Positions 16,555 through 28,171 of a DNA stretch of 64,000 bases are shown here, piece after piece; position 1 is the stretch's first letter, and each line of letters starts with the position of its first letter. Location of the stretch: NCBI GenBank assembly GCA_002720475.1, contig PBIL01000008.1, positions 1-64,000 on the forward strand, written 5' to 3'. Origin of the DNA: Roseovarius sp. (GTDB lineage Bacteria; Pseudomonadota; Alphaproteobacteria; Rhodobacterales; Rhodobacteraceae). The position numbers and the translations under genes are program-made. The notes beneath the pieces are model-generated. The model had not been told where the DNA came from. It saw only the letters and a list, made by a program, of their open reading frames with translations, and searched no databases.

Positions 16555-18930
16555 GTGGCATTTCCCGGCATTTCCGCAGGGCAGGGGCGGCAGCCCGCGG
16601 CGCAGGCCGGGGCCCGCGCGCGCCTGCTGCTGGTCACGGCGCTGGCGGTTTTCGCCGCGTCGCTGGCCGTGACCGGCGGACGGCTCGGGGTCGGATCGCT
16701 TCTGCCGGGGCTGGTGATCCTGTTCGGCGCCCTCTGGCCGGGGATCCGTGCGGCGCGGGCGCGGGGGCGCGCAGGGCGGGCGCGGGCCGGTCTCGCCGCG
16801 CTGATCGAGGAGGACCCGGTGCCGGTGGTCCTGGCCGGACGCGACGGGGACATCCTGCATGCCAACGCGGCGGCGCGCCGGGTTTTCCCGGCGGCGGGCG
16901 GGGCCACGCTCGCGACGCTGCTGCGCGACCGGCTGGCCAATCCCGGGCCGCTCCTCTTCCGCATCGAGAGCCGCGCCGCGGCCACCGGCGCGGCGGCGGA
17001 GGAGATCGTCACCCGCGAGGGCCACATTCGGATGGCCGCGCACCGTGCGGGCGAGGATCGCTTTCTCTGGCGGCTCGAGCCGTCCTTCCATCCCCCGTCG
17101 CCCGGCGCGGAGCATCAGCCTTTGCCGATGCTGACCGTCGGACGCAACAACACGGTGCTGTCGATGAACCCCGCCGCGCGCGCGCTCATCGGCGAACGCA
17201 TCGCCTCGCTCGACGAGATCTGCCGCACCCCGCCACCCTCGGGCGGCTCATGCGAGATTCCGACGGCCGAAGGCGGCTCGGAGCGCTGTGTCTATGTCGA
17301 ACTTCCCGGTCAGGGCGGGCGACGCGAGGTTCTGCTGCTGCCCGGCGCCCGAAACCCCGTGGCCGCGTCCGATGACTGGGCGATGCTCGACAGCCTGCCC
17401 GTGCCGTTGCTCGTGCTCGACGCCGAGGGCCGGATCCTGCGCGTGACCCCGCCCGCCCTGTCGCTTCTCGGCTGCGAAAAGGCCGAAGGCCTTCGGCTTG
17501 CCGAGATGCTCGAGGGGCTCGGACGGCCGGTGGTGGACTGGATCGCCGATGCGGCGGCGGGGCGCGGCGGGGTCAAGCCCGAGTTTCTGCGCGTGCGGCG
17601 CGCGGACCGGGAGAGCTTCGTCAAGGTCGGTCTGGAGCGCGCCCGTCTCGGCGAGGGCGAGGTGCTCATTGCCGTGCTCACCGACGCGACCGAGCTCAAA
17701 TCGCTTCAGGCGCAATTCGTGCAAAGCCAGAAAATGCAGGCGATCGGTCAGCTTGCCGGCGGGATCGCCCATGATTTCAACAATCTGCTGACCGCCATAT
17801 CCGGCCATTGCGATCTGCTTCTGCTGCACCGCGATCCCGGCGATCCGGAATATTCCGACCTGATGCAGATCACCCAGAACGTCAACCGCGCCGCGGCTCT
17901 GGTGGCGCAGTTGCTGGCCTTCTCCCGCAAGCAGACCCTGCGCCCGCGGATCCTCGATCTGCGCGACACGCTCGCCGATCTGACCCACCTGCTCAACCGT
18001 CTGGTGGGCGAACAGGTCTCGCTCACGCTCGAACACGAGGCAGGGCTTGGGGCCGTGCGCGCCGACAAGCGGCAGATCGAACAGGTGATCCTGAACCTCG
18101 TGGTCAACGCGCGCGACGCGATGCCGGGCGGCGGCGAGATCCGGATCGTGACCCGCAACCTGACCCTGGAGGCCCCGCTCCGGCGCGACCGGGCGGTCGT
18201 CGCGCCGGGGCGCTACGTGTCGGTCGAGGTGATCGATACCGGCCACGGCATTGCCGCGGACAAGATAGATCATGTGTTCGAGCCGTTCTTCACGACCAAG
18301 AAGGTGGGCGAGGGCACCGGCCTCGGGCTTTCGACGGCCTATGGCATCGTCAAGCAGACAGGCGGGTTCATCTTCGCCGACAGTGTCGAGGGGGAAGGGA
18401 CCACGTTCCAGCTGCTGTTTCCCGCGCATGAACGGCCCGAGACGCCCGAGACGCCCGAGGAGGCCCGCCCCGCGGCCCGGAGCGCCGACAGCGCGCCCGG
18501 GCAGGGCGTGGTGCTGCTGGTCGAGGACGAGGCCCCGGTGCGCGCCTTCGCCAGCCGCGCGCTGCGGCTGCGCGGCTTCTCCGTGCTCGAGGCCGCCTCG
18601 GCCGAGGAGGCGCTGGAGCTTCTCGGCAACCCGGCCTGCCATGTCGATGTCTTCGTCACCGATGTGGTGATGCCCGGCATGGACGGGCCGGGCTGGGTGC
18701 AGCAGGCGCTCGTTCACCGGCCGGAAGTGCGCGTCGTGTTCATGTCGGGCTATGCCGAGGAGACCTTTGGCGATATCCAGGCGCGCATCGCCAATTCGGT
18801 CTTCCTGCCCAAGCCGTTCTCGCTCGGCGAACTCGCGGAAACCGTTCAGCGCATGGCGGCGAAAGGGGGGGCGGACCCGCCGCCGGAGCGCATGAGACCG
18901 GCCGCTCAGCCCGATCCGGGCATGCGATAG
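16555..18930 (+). CDS. cckA: CckA-type hybrid sensor histidine kinase
   Basis: The product has 791 residues with a GTG start. Two hydrophobic segments (about 22-40 and 42-60) precede PAS-like regions (about 75-370). The dimerisation domain has the phospho-acceptor His406 in GGIAHDFNNLLTAI, the CckA hallmark. The ATPase domain shows NLVVNARDAMP, DTGHGI and GTGLGLSTAYG. The C-terminal receiver domain (about 655-780) has phospho-acceptor Asp703 in FVTDVVMPGMDG. In alphaproteobacteria CckA feeds phosphate through ChpT to CtrA, controlling cell cycle, motility and gene transfer agents. A CtrA box lies upstream. The end overlaps the convergent sulfotransferase gene by 25 bases. Confidence 0.93.
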   Translation: MAFPGISAGQGRQPAAQAGARARLLLVTALAVFAASLAVTGGRLGVGSLLPGLVILFGALWPGIRAARARGRAGRARAGLAALIEEDPVPVVLAGRDGDILHANAAARRVFPAAGGATLATLLRDRLANPGPLLFRIESRAAATGAAAEEIVTREGHIRMAAHRAGEDRFLWRLEPSFHPPSPGAEHQPLPMLTVGRNNTVLSMNPAARALIGERIASLDEICRTPPPSGGSCEIPTAEGGSERCVYVELPGQGGRREVLLLPGARNPVAASDDWAMLDSLPVPLLVLDAEGRILRVTPPALSLLGCEKAEGLRLAEMLEGLGRPVVDWIADAAAGRGGVKPEFLRVRRADRESFVKVGLERARLGEGEVLIAVLTDATELKSLQAQFVQSQKMQAIGQLAGGIAHDFNNLLTAISGHCDLLLLHRDPGDPEYSDLMQITQNVNRAAALVAQLLAFSRKQTLRPRILDLRDTLADLTHLLNRLVGEQVSLTLEHEAGLGAVRADKRQIEQVILNLVVNARDAMPGGGEIRIVTRNLTLEAPLRRDRAVVAPGRYVSVEVIDTGHGIAADKIDHVFEPFFTTKKVGEGTGLGLSTAYGIVKQTGGFIFADSVEGEGTTFQLLFPAHERPETPETPEEARPAARSADSAPGQGVVLLVEDEAPVRAFASRALRLRGFSVLEAASAEEALELLGNPACHVDVFVTDVVMPGMDGPGWVQQALVHRPEVRVVFMSGYAEETFGDIQARIANSVFLPKPFSLGELAETVQRMAAKGGADPPPERMRPAAQPDPGMR

Positions 18931-19532
18931 GCCCCGCCCGGCCCGATCGCGTCATGGAGCGCGAAATCCGCGGCGCAGCGGCGCGCCAGAAGCGCCCGCG
19001 TGGCCGGCCCGAGCGCCAGCGCGCGCTCTGGCGAGCGATTGGTGCGCGGCGGCGCGATGGCGACGCCCAGCCGATCCTCGAGAAATGCCCGCAGCCCGGC
19101 CTGATCCTCGTAGCGAAACAGATGCGTGACCCGCACCCCGTTGCGCTGCGGCTCGAGGAACTTGGCCTGGCTGCCGACCCGCGCGAAATCGGGCGGCTCG
19201 CGGCGGCAATAGGCCTGCACGAACTCGTCGAAGCTCATCCCCTGCGTGCCGTTGGGGTGCCCGCGCAGGTCCGCGCGCCCGCGATAGCGATACCAGCTGC
19301 CCAGCCAGTCCACCGGCTCGCGCATGACCGCGAGGATCGCCACGTCGGGGCCGACGAATCGTTCCACCATCTGGCGGAAGAAACGGTTGTAGCGAAAGAC
19401 CGGCGCGTGCTTGAGCTCGGGCGGGGCGGCGACGACGAGCGACGCCCGCGGGGCCAGCGCCTGCGCAAAGGCCGTGGTGCCGGTCTTGGGCACGGACAGG
19501 AACACGAGCCTTTCCCTTGCGAATATCAGCAC
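18906..19532 (-). CDS. Sulfotransferase-family protein
   Basis: The product has 208 residues. The PAPS 5'-phosphosulfate loop is FLSVPKTGTTAFAQ (about 12-25), and a 3'-phosphate segment AVMREPVDWLGSWYRYR follows at about 88-104. It would transfer sulfate from PAPS to an unknown acceptor such as a glycan or lipid. It is shorter than most bacterial sulfotransferases and lacks neighbours that suggest a substrate. It is convergent with cckA and divergent from recA. Confidence 0.83.
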   Translation of the reverse strand: MLIFARERLVFLSVPKTGTTAFAQALAPRASLVVAAPPELKHAPVFRYNRFFRQMVERFVGPDVAILAVMREPVDWLGSWYRYRGRADLRGHPNGTQGMSFDEFVQAYCRREPPDFARVGSQAKFLEPQRNGVRVTHLFRYEDQAGLRAFLEDRLGVAIAPPRTNRSPERALALGPATRALLARRCAADFALHDAIGPGGAYRMPGSG

Positions 19533-19617
19533 GCCGGCGCTCTCCCGTCCGTTCCCTCCAGAAAACGTAACCCTTTGTTAAGTGTTTCGCTCCAAACTGT
19601 CATCAGGCGATTTCCCG

Positions 19618-19667
19618 TTGCAATGTTCCTCTTTTGTATTCATAAGGGGGCGGAACACAAGGGGAAC
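19618..19667 (+). promoter_or_regulatory. recA promoter with LexA (SOS) box
   Basis: TTGCAA (19618-19623), a 17-base spacer and CATAAG (19641-19646) form the promoter. GAACACAAGGGGAAC (19653-19667) is an exact alphaproteobacterial LexA box, GAAC-N7-GAAC, placed at the expected transcription start, where LexA would block RNA polymerase. A weaker GTTC-N7-GTAT lies between the -35 and -10. Confidence 0.85.
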
Positions 19668-19718
19668 GGGACTTGGCATTGCCGCCTGGGGCGGCCTGTG
19701 AAATAACGGAGCGAACAT

Positions 19719-20789
<1,071 letters not shown>

Positions 20790-20874
20790 GCGCGCCGTTT
20801 CGACGGTGGACACGGCAGGCGCGCGCGGCTAAATCGGCCCAACCGCACCCATTCCCAGCAAGAAGCCACCGCCC

Positions 20875-23538
20875 ATGCCCACGCTGAACGAGATCCGCTC
20901 CACCTTCCTGAGCTTCTTCGAGCGCAACGATCACCGCGTCGTCGATAGCTCGCCGCTGGTGCCGCGCAACGATCCGACGCTGATGTTCACCAATTCGGGC
21001 ATGGTGCAGTTCAAGAACTGCTTCACCGGGGTGGAAAGACGCGACTATGTGCGCGCCACCACCAGCCAGAAATGCGTGCGCGCGGGCGGCAAGCACAACG
21101 ATCTCGACAATGTCGGCTATACCGCGCGCCACCATACCTTCTTCGAGATGCTGGGCAATTTCAGCTTCGGCGATTATTTCAAGGAACAGGCAATCCCCTA
21201 TGCCTGGGATCTGCTCACGCGCGATTTCGGGATCGACCCGGACAGGCTCCTGGTCACGGTCTATCACACCGATGACGAGGCCGCGGCGATCTGGAAGAAA
21301 TACGCGGGCCTGCCCGACGAGCGGATCATCCGCATCGCCTCGGATGACAATTTCTGGTCGATGGGCCCCACCGGGCCCTGCGGCCCCTGCACCGAGATCT
21401 TCTACGATCACGGCCCCGGGATCGCGGGCGGCCCGCCGGGCAGCCCGGAGGAAGACGGCGACCGCTTCATCGAGATCTGGAACCTCGTCTTCATGCAGAA
21501 CGAGCGGTTCGAGGACGGCTCCATGCGCGCGCTCGACATGCAGTCGATCGACACGGGCATGGGGCTCGAACGGATCGGCGCGCTTCTGCAGGGCAAGCAT
21601 GACAATTACGACACCGATCTCATGCGCGCGCTCATCGAGGCGAGCGCGCATGCGACCAGCCAGGATCCGGACGGGCCCGGGCGGGTGCATCACCGGGTGA
21701 TCGCGGATCACCTGCGCTCCACCTCCTTTCTCATCGCCGACGGGGTGATGCCCTCCAACGAGGGGCGCGGCTATGTGCTGCGCCGGATCATGCGCCGCGC
21801 CATGCGCCATGCGCACATGCTGGGAGCCAGGGATCCGGTCATGCACCGTCTGGTGCCCGCGCTGGTGGCGCAGATGGGCCAGGCCTATCCCGAACTGGGC
21901 CGCGCGCAGCCCCTGATCGAGGAGACGTTGCGGCTCGAGGAGACGCGCTTTCGCCAGACGCTCGAGCGCGGCCTGAGGCTTCTGGACGAGGAACTGGCCG
22001 GCCTGCCCGAGGGCGCGGCCCTGCCCGGCGAGGCGGCCTTCCGGCTCTACGATACCTATGGCTTTCCGCTCGATCTGACGCAGGACGCGCTGCGCGAGAA
22101 GGGGCGCGCCGTCGATACCGAGGGGTTCGATGCGGCCATGGCGGCCCAGAAGGCCAAGGCGCGCGCCGCCTGGGCCGGATCGGGCGAGGTGGCCGATCAG
22201 GCGATCTGGTTCGACATCGCCGAGCAGCACGGCGTGACCGAGTTTCTCGGCTACGATACCGAAAGCGCCGAGGGCCAGGTCATTGCGCTGGTGCGGGACG
22301 GGGTCACAACGCCGAGGGCGGAACAGGGAAGCCAGGTCCAGATCACCGTCAACCAGACGCCCTTTTATGCCGAGGCGGGCGGCCAGGTGGGCGATACCGG
22401 GGTGATCGAGACGGCGAGCGGGCGCGCGCGCGTGACCGATACCCGCAAGATCGCGGGCGTCTTCGTGCATCTTGCCGAGGTCGAGACGGGCGAGATCGCC
22501 ACCGGGCAGGCCGCGCGCCTCATCGTGGACCACGACCGCCGCAGCGCGATCCGCGCCAATCATTCGGCCACGCATCTTCTGCACGAGGCGCTGCGCCGCA
22601 CGCTCGGCGATCACGTGGCACAGCGCGGCTCGCTCAACGCGCCCGACCGGCTGCGCTTCGATTTCAGCCACTCCACGGCGCTTTCCCCCGAAGAGATCGC
22701 CCGCATCGAGGCGGAGGTGAACGCCTTCATCCGGCAGAACAGCCCCGTGACCACGCGCATCATGACGCCAGACGACGCCCGTGCCATCGGCGCGCAGGCG
22801 CTCTTCGGCGAGAAATACGGCGACGAGGTCCGCGTCGTGTCGATGGGCACGCTCGAAGGCTCGGGCAAGGGGGCCAATGGCGCGACCTATTCGATCGAGC
22901 TCTGCGGCGGCACGCATGTGCGCCAGACCGGCGATATCGGCACCTTCACGATCACCGCCGAGGGCGCGTCGAGCGCGGGCGTCCGGCGCGTCGAGGCGCT
23001 GACCGGGGCGGCGGCGTTCGAGCATCTGAGCGGGCAGGCGGCGCGGCTCGGCTCCGTGGCGGCCGATCTCCGGGCGCGGCCCGAGGAGGTGCCCGAGCGC
23101 GTGCATGCGCTGATCGAGGAACGCCGCGCGCTGGCCAACGAGGTCGCGCAACTGCGCCGCGATCTGGCCATGGCGGGCGGCAGCGGGCAGGGGGCCACGC
23201 CTGCGCCGCGCGAGGTGGGCGGGGTGAAATTCCTGGCGCAGGTGCTCGGTGGTGTGGAAGGGCGCGACCTGCCGCCGCTCATCGACGAGATGAAGGCGCG
23301 GCTGGGCAGCGGTGCGATCTTGCTTATTGCCGATACCGGCGGCAAGGTGGCGGTGGCGGCGGGCGTGACCGGCGATCTGGTGACGCGGCTCTCGGCGGTG
23401 GATCTGGTGCGCGCGGCGGTGCCCGCGCTCGGCGGCAAGGGCGGCGGCGGACGCCCCGACCTGGCGCAGGGCGGCGGCAGCGATATCGGAGGGGCGGAAG
23501 CGGCGATCGCGGCAGCGGAGGCGGTGCTCGCCTCCTGA
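20875..23538 (+). CDS. alaS: Alanine-tRNA ligase
   Basis: The product has 887 residues, full length. The class II core (about 1-240) includes RFFERNDH-like motif 1 and the motif 2/3 regions. The editing domain carries the zinc-binding HxxxH in [12 protein letters not shown] (about 562-572) and CGGTH (about 677). The C-terminal C-Ala domain (about 780-887) has [16 protein letters not shown]. It charges tRNA-Ala and clears mischarged Ser and Gly. It follows recA, an order common in proteobacteria. Confidence 0.98.
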   Translation: MPTLNEIRSTFLSFFERNDHRVVDSSPLVPRNDPTLMFTNSGMVQFKNCFTGVERRDYVRATTSQKCVRAGGKHNDLDNVGYTARHHTFFEMLGNFSFGDYFKEQAIPYAWDLLTRDFGIDPDRLLVTVYHTDDEAAAIWKKYAGLPDERIIRIASDDNFWSMGPTGPCGPCTEIFYDHGPGIAGGPPGSPEEDGDRFIEIWNLVFMQNERFEDGSMRALDMQSIDTGMGLERIGALLQGKHDNYDTDLMRALIEASAHATSQDPDGPGRVHHRVIADHLRSTSFLIADGVMPSNEGRGYVLRRIMRRAMRHAHMLGARDPVMHRLVPALVAQMGQAYPELGRAQPLIEETLRLEETRFRQTLERGLRLLDEELAGLPEGAALPGEAAFRLYDTYGFPLDLTQDALREKGRAVDTEGFDAAMAAQKAKARAAWAGSGEVADQAIWFDIAEQHGVTEFLGYDTESAEGQVIALVRDGVTTPRAEQGSQVQITVNQTPFYAEAGGQVGDTGVIETASGRARVTDTRKIAGVFVHLAEVETGEIATGQAARLIVDHDRRSAIRANHSATHLLHEALRRTLGDHVAQRGSLNAPDRLRFDFSHSTALSPEEIARIEAEVNAFIRQNSPVTTRIMTPDDARAIGAQALFGEKYGDEVRVVSMGTLEGSGKGANGATYSIELCGGTHVRQTGDIGTFTITAEGASSAGVRRVEALTGAAAFEHLSGQAARLGSVAADLRARPEEVPERVHALIEERRALANEVAQLRRDLAMAGGSGQGATPAPREVGGVKFLAQVLGGVEGRDLPPLIDEMKARLGSGAILLIADTGGKVAVAAGVTGDLVTRLSAVDLVRAAVPALGGKGGGGRPDLAQGGGSDIGGAEAAIAAAEAVLAS

Positions 23539-23549
23539 AAGGAGGGGGA

Positions 23550-23834
23550 ATGAGTGCCTATATCATCGGCCGGATCACGATCAGCGACCCGGAGGACTAC
23601 CAGGCCTATGCCGCGCAGACCGTGGCGCTGGCCGAACGGTTCGGCGGGCGCTTCCTGGTCAAGGGCGGCGCGCAGGTGGTGGTGGAGGGCAATTGCCCCG
23701 AGCGGCATGTGATCATCGAGTTTCCCGACCGCGAAGCGGCGCTCGCCTTCTACCATTCCGACGCCTATCGGCGGATCCTGCCGCTTGCACTGTCCTCCAG
23801 CAGCCGCGATCTTGTCATCGTCGATGGCGTCTGA
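23550..23834 (+). CDS. DUF1330 family protein, copy 1
   Basis: The product has 94 residues with a dimeric alpha/beta-barrel (ferredoxin-like) fold: AYIIGRITISDPEDYQAYA at the start, GGRFLVKGGA in the middle and RDLVIVDGV at the end. The function of the family is not established. A strong AAAGGAGGGGG ribosome site precedes the ATG, and the gene follows alaS by 11 bases. A second, diverged copy comes next, so this is a tandem duplication. Confidence 0.88.
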   Translation: MSAYIIGRITISDPEDYQAYAAQTVALAERFGGRFLVKGGAQVVVEGNCPERHVIIEFPDREAALAFYHSDAYRRILPLALSSSSRDLVIVDGV

Positions 23835-23866
23835 CCGCGAAATCTGGCCACGAACAGGAGTTGCCC

Positions 23867-24151
23867 ATGCCCGCCCTCTGGATTGCCCATGTGACCGTCA
23901 CCGATGCCGAGGCCTATGGCCGCTATGCCGCGCTGGCCGGTCCCGCGATCGCAAGGCATGGCGGCGAGTTCCTCGCGCGCGGCGGGCGCTATGTGCAGCT
24001 TGAGGGGCGCGACCGGGCGCGCAACGTGGTGGCGCGCTTTCCCTCGCTCGAGGCGGCGGAGGCCTGCTATCGCAGCCCAGACTACCAGGCCGCGCTCGAC
24101 CATGCGCGCGGCGCGGCGGAACGCGACCTGGTGATCGTCGAGACGATCTGA
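23867..24151 (+). CDS. DUF1330 family protein, copy 2
   Basis: The product has 94 residues, exactly the length of copy 1 with the same landmarks (VTVTDAEAYGRYA, GGEFLARGGRYVQLEG, RDLVIVETI), but the sequence has diverged over most positions. It starts at ATG 23867 after a CAGGAG site. It may form heterodimers with copy 1; function is unknown. Confidence 0.87.
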   Translation: MPALWIAHVTVTDAEAYGRYAALAGPAIARHGGEFLARGGRYVQLEGRDRARNVVARFPSLEAAEACYRSPDYQAALDHARGAAERDLVIVETI

Positions 24152-24164
24152 GCGCCCGGCACCG

Positions 24165-24788
24165 TCAGGTCACGACGAGGCGCAGATGCGCGCGGCTCCC
24201 CGGCCGGGCGCGGCCGCGGCGCGCGCCCTCGATCACGCGGAACGGCGTGGGCGGCGCTGGCGGCATCGGCCCAGTCAGCGGTCCCGCCTGCACGCTTTCG
24301 ATGTCGAAGCGGCGCGCGGCGCGCCCGATCCGGCCATGGGTCACAAGACAGCCGAGCGCGCGCGACACGTCGCCCAGATCGCTGCGCAGCGGCAAAAGCA
24401 GCATCGTGCCCGCAAGGGCGGGGCGGCCCAGCCCGCCGCGGCTGCGCAGCGCGACCCGCAGGCAGGCCGGACGGTCGAAGAGATCGACGAGGTGCAGCGC
24501 GAAGGCATCGCGCGCGGCCGGCTCGATCAGGCAGGAAAGCGGCATGCCGCGCACATCCATGCCCATCAGATCGCCAAGATGCGTGCCCGCCACGCGCAGC
24601 CGCACCACGCCGGGCGCGATGCGCTCGGCAATGAAGGCATGGGGCAGAAGCGCCGCGATCCGGCGCGGGTCGATATCGGCGCGCGCGGGCACGTCCCCGC
24701 CCTTGCGGCAGTCCTCCCAATAGGCGCGGAACGCGCGCAGATGCGCCTCCCTTCGGGGCGCGGACGGCTCTCGGAGATTGTCCCACAT
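24165..24788 (-). CDS. PAS-domain protein (PAS_5-like)
   Basis: The product has 207 residues from ATG 24788, preceded by AGGAAGAG. The region of about 10-150 matches the single-PAS family of alphaproteobacteria: FRAYWEDCRKGGDVPARADIDPRRIAALLPHAF, then ERIAPGVVRLRVAGTHLGDLMGMDVRGMPL. There is no output domain, so it may act through protein partners. It is convergent with the DUF1330 pair and divergent from yicC. An upstream in-frame ATG at 24896 would add 36 Cys- and Arg-rich residues and is unlikely. Confidence 0.78.
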   Translation of the reverse strand: MWDNLREPSAPRREAHLRAFRAYWEDCRKGGDVPARADIDPRRIAALLPHAFIAERIAPGVVRLRVAGTHLGDLMGMDVRGMPLSCLIEPAARDAFALHLVDLFDRPACLRVALRSRGGLGRPALAGTMLLLPLRSDLGDVSRALGCLVTHGRIGRAARRFDIESVQAGPLTGPMPPAPPTPFRVIEGARRGRARPGSRAHLRLVVT

Positions 24789-25007
24789 ATGTGTCTCTTC
24801 CTGCGTTGCGTGGCAGCCCCGGCACCTGCAAAAGCAAGTGGCAATCGACCGGCCGGGGCGAGCGTTGGAAGAAGTTTCGCACGATTTGTGGCGCATGTGT
24901 CTAAAATTCGCGGCGTCTGGTTAACCGATGGCCGCGCCCCGCGGCGCTTGCCTGCGCCGGGTGCAATGGCTAGGAGGGGAGTGACCGCGACCGACCGGGA
25001 GCCATGG

Positions 25008-25892
25008 ATGCTGCGTTCGATGACCGCCTTTGCCACCCGCTCGGGGGCGCACGGGGCCATGGCCTGGCTCTGGGAGATGCGCGGCGTCAACGGCAGGGGG
25101 CTTGACCTGCGGCTGCGCCTGCCGGAGGTGCCGGGGCTCGAGGCGGCGCTGCGCGCGGCGGCGGGGCGGCATCTGGCGCGCGGCAACGTGACGGTCGGCC
25201 TGCGGCTCACGGCGGCGGCGGGCGCGGGTCCGAGCTTCTGCCCCGCCGCGCTCGATGTGGCGCTCGACGCGCTGGCCGAGACCGAGCGGCGCGCCGATGC
25301 GCGCGGGCTTGCCCTGGCGCCCGCCAGCGCCGCGCAGATCCTCGCCCTGCGCGGCATCCTCGAACCGATGGAAACGGCGGCGCCCGAGGCGGATCTGGCG
25401 GCGGTGCTCACCGCCGATTTCGAGGCTCTGCTGGCCGCCTTCACCGCCATGCGCGAGACCGAGGGCGCCGCTCTGGCCCGTATCCTGGGCGGCCATCTGG
25501 ACCGCATCGCGGAGCTGACCGACGCCGCGACCAAGATGCTTGCCACCCGCGCCGAGGCCATCGCCGAGAGCCATCGCGCGGCGCTCGCGCGCGTCACCGG
25601 CCAGCCCGCCGGGGTGGAGCCGGACCGGGTGGCGCAGGAACTGGCGCTGATCGCCGTGCGGCTCGACGTGACCGAGGAGCTGGACCGGCTGCGCGCCCAT
25701 GTGGCGGCGGCGCGCACGCTGATCGCGGAGGGCTCGCCTGCGGGGCGCAAGCTCGATTTTCTGGCCCAGGAGTTCATGCGCGAGGCCAACACGCTCTGTT
25801 CCAAGGCCCAGAATGCGGGGCTCACGGCCATCGGGCTCGATCTCAAGGCGGTGATCGACCAGATGCGCGAACAGGTGCAGAATGTGGAATAG
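25008..25892 (+). CDS. YicC-family endoribonuclease-like protein
   Basis: The product has 294 residues. The N-terminal signature is [12 protein letters not shown] and [19 protein letters not shown], and the C-terminal DUF1732 part has [22 protein letters not shown] and [12 protein letters not shown]. YicC proteins are RNA-binding ribonucleases linked to stationary-phase survival. The gene precedes gmk, the usual order. ATG 25008 gives the family start; the out-of-frame ATG at 25004 is not used. Confidence 0.9.
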   Translation: MLRSMTAFATRSGAHGAMAWLWEMRGVNGRGLDLRLRLPEVPGLEAALRAAAGRHLARGNVTVGLRLTAAAGAGPSFCPAALDVALDALAETERRADARGLALAPASAAQILALRGILEPMETAAPEADLAAVLTADFEALLAAFTAMRETEGAALARILGGHLDRIAELTDAATKMLATRAEAIAESHRAALARVTGQPAGVEPDRVAQELALIAVRLDVTEELDRLRAHVAAARTLIAEGSPAGRKLDFLAQEFMREANTLCSKAQNAGLTAIGLDLKAVIDQMREQVQNVE

Positions 25893-25939
25893 ACGGAGAG
25901 CGGGAAATTGAGAGAGTCCAGCATGAAGACGGGCAGGCG

Positions 25940-26581
25940 ATGAGCAGGCGCCGGGGGCTTCTGATCATCCTGTCCTCGCCCTCGGGCGCGGGCAAGTCCA
26001 CGCTGTCGCGGCGGCTGCGGGCCTGGGATCCGAGCCTGCGCTTCTCGGTCTCGGCCACCACGCGCGCGCCGCGCCCGGGTGAGACGGACGGGCGCGATTA
26101 CCATTTCTTGACCGAAGAGGCGTTCAAGCGCGCGGTGGCGGCGGGCGAGATGCTCGAGCACGCGCATGTCTTCGGCAATTTCTACGGCTCGCCCAGGGGC
26201 CCGGTGCAGGCGGCCATCGACGCCGGGACCGACGTGCTTTTCGATATCGACTGGCAGGGCGCGCAGCAGATCCGCAACTCCGCGCTCGGGGCGCATACGC
26301 TGTCGATCTTCCTGCTGCCCCCCTCGATCCGCGAGTTGCACCGGCGGCTTCAGGCGCGCGGGCAGGACACGCCCGAGGTGATCGCGCGGCGGATGCAGAA
26401 GAGCTGGGACGAGATCAGCCACTGGGACGGCTACGATTTCGTGCTGGTCAACGAGGAGCTTGACGAAACCGAGGCGTGGCTCAGAACCATCATCGAGGCC
26501 ACGCGGCTGCGGCGCACGCAGCAGCCCTGGCTCATTGAACATGTGCGCGCGCTGCACGCCGAATTCGAGGAGAGCCTATGA
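25940..26581 (+). CDS. gmk: Guanylate kinase
   Basis: The product has 213 residues and phosphorylates GMP to GDP. Walker [12 protein letters not shown] lies at about 12-22. The GMP-binding region [25 protein letters not shown] and the segment [11 protein letters not shown] are typical. The stop overlaps the next start (ATGA at 26578). It follows yicC by 47 bases. Confidence 0.97.
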   Translation: MSRRRGLLIILSSPSGAGKSTLSRRLRAWDPSLRFSVSATTRAPRPGETDGRDYHFLTEEAFKRAVAAGEMLEHAHVFGNFYGSPRGPVQAAIDAGTDVLFDIDWQGAQQIRNSALGAHTLSIFLLPPSIRELHRRLQARGQDTPEVIARRMQKSWDEISHWDGYDFVLVNEELDETEAWLRTIIEATRLRRTQQPWLIEHVRALHAEFEESL

Positions 26582-27099
26582 CCATCTACGCGCTTGACGG
26601 CCACGCGCCGCAGATCGACCCCGATACCTGGGTGGCCCCCGATGCCAGGCTGATCGGCAAGGTCGTGCTGGAGGCCGGGGCCTCGGTCTGGTTCGGCTGC
26701 ACCCTGCGCGGCGACAACGAGGTGATCCATGTCGGCGCGGGCACCAATGTGCAGGAAAACACCGTGATGCATACCGACATGGGCTATCCGCTGGTGATCG
26801 GGGCGGGCTGCACCATCGGGCACAAGGCGATGCTGCATGGCTGCACCATCGGCGAAAACTCCCTGATCGGGATGGGGGCGACGGTGCTCAACGGCGCGAG
26901 GATCGGGCGCGACTGCCTGATCGGCGCGGGCGCGCTTGTCACCGAGGGCAAGGGGATCCCCGATGGCAGCCTGGTGATGGGCGCGCCGGGGCGGGTGGTG
27001 CGCGCGCTCGACGCCGCGGCGATTGCCGGGCTGCGGGCCTCGGCGCTGCATTACCAGCAGAACATGCGCCGGTTCCGCGCCGGGCTGCGCGAGGTCTGA
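26578..27099 (+). CDS. Gamma-carbonic anhydrase-like protein
   Basis: The product has 173 residues with left-handed beta-helix hexapeptide repeats throughout ([20 protein letters not shown] and following). Zinc-ligand His residues are in QENTVMHTD and [10 protein letters not shown]. Family members (YrdA/PaaY type) are trimeric zinc proteins, some with carbonic anhydrase activity. It overlaps gmk by 4 bases and precedes phoR by 6. Confidence 0.9.
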   Translation: MTIYALDGHAPQIDPDTWVAPDARLIGKVVLEAGASVWFGCTLRGDNEVIHVGAGTNVQENTVMHTDMGYPLVIGAGCTIGHKAMLHGCTIGENSLIGMGATVLNGARIGRDCLIGAGALVTEGKGIPDGSLVMGAPGRVVRALDAAAIAGLRASALHYQQNMRRFRAGLREV

Positions 27100-27105
27100 A
27101 CCGCG

Positions 27106-28146
27106 ATGCAGGGCTTTGCCTCCGTCCTGGCCGGGATGCCCTTCGCGGCGCTGCTCATCGGCCCGGACGAGCGTATCCACGCCGCCAATGACGCCGCGCG
27201 CGAGATGCTGGGCAAGGGGATCGAGGGCCGGCATTTCCTGACGGCGCTGCGCCAGCCCGACGTGCTCGAGGCGGTCGAGCAGACACAGCGCGATCACCAG
27301 GCCCGGCGGACCACCTACCAGACCTCCGAGAGCGGCCGCGACAGCGTTTTCCAGGTCCATGTCGCGCATGTGGATGCCGGGGCGGCGGCGCGCGGCGTGC
27401 TCGTGGTGTTCGAGGATCTGACCGAACGCGAGCAGGCCGCGCAGATGCGCCGCGATTTCGTCGCCAATGTGAGCCACGAGTTGCGCACACCGCTCACCGC
27501 GCTGATGGGATTCATCGAGACGTTGCAGGGCCCCGCGCGTCACGATGAGGTGGCGATCGACCGGTTCCTGGGGATCATGGCGCGAGAGGCGGCGCGGATG
27601 GAGCGGCTGGTGCACGATCTTCTGTCGCTCAGCCGGGTGGAGGGAGAGGAGCGCATCCGCCCGCGCGAGCCGGTGGACCTTTCGGGCGTGATCGGCACGG
27701 TGATGACGATGCTGCGCCCGCTTGCGCGCGAGCGCGGCTGCTCGATCCATTTCAGAGCGGCCGAGGGCTTTGTCGTGCCCGGCAATGCCGATCAGCTCCA
27801 GCAGGTCTTTACCAATCTCGTGGAGAACGCGATCAAGTATGGCGGGACGGAGAACCGCGTGGACATCACGCTGGAAAGCCATGCCCGCGACGCCACGCTG
27901 CGGATGCCCGCCATCGTGGTCAGCGTGCGCGACCGAGGCCCCGGCATCGATCCGCTGCACATCCCGCGCCTGACCGAGCGATTCTACCGGGTGGACACGC
28001 ACCGCTCGCGCGAGATGGGGGGGACGGGCCTTGGCCTTGCCATCGTCAAGCATATCGTCAACCGCCACCGGGGCCGGCTGCGCATCGCATCCGAGCCGGG
28101 GCAGGGCAGCACCTTTGCCGTGATCCTGCCGCGCTGGAGCGAATGA
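27106..28146 (+). CDS. phoR: Phosphate regulon sensor kinase PhoR (no membrane segment)
   Basis: The product has 346 residues. A PAS domain (about 8-105) leads to the phospho-acceptor His124 in FVANVSHELRTPLTALMGF, then an ATPase domain with NLVENAIKYGG, RDRGPGID and GGTGLGLAIVKHI. Most PhoR proteins begin with a transmembrane hairpin, but none is visible here, and the upstream stop only 6 bases away excludes a longer N-terminus. It would be cytosolic, or held at the membrane by PhoU/PstB. It directly precedes pstS, and phoB ends the cluster. Confidence 0.92.
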   Translation: MQGFASVLAGMPFAALLIGPDERIHAANDAAREMLGKGIEGRHFLTALRQPDVLEAVEQTQRDHQARRTTYQTSESGRDSVFQVHVAHVDAGAAARGVLVVFEDLTEREQAAQMRRDFVANVSHELRTPLTALMGFIETLQGPARHDEVAIDRFLGIMAREAARMERLVHDLLSLSRVEGEERIRPREPVDLSGVIGTVMTMLRPLARERGCSIHFRAAEGFVVPGNADQLQQVFTNLVENAIKYGGTENRVDITLESHARDATLRMPAIVVSVRDRGPGIDPLHIPRLTERFYRVDTHRSREMGGTGLGLAIVKHIVNRHRGRLRIASEPGQGSTFAVILPRWSE

Positions 28147-28171
28147 CGGGTCGCGTGGGGCCTGATGGTGT

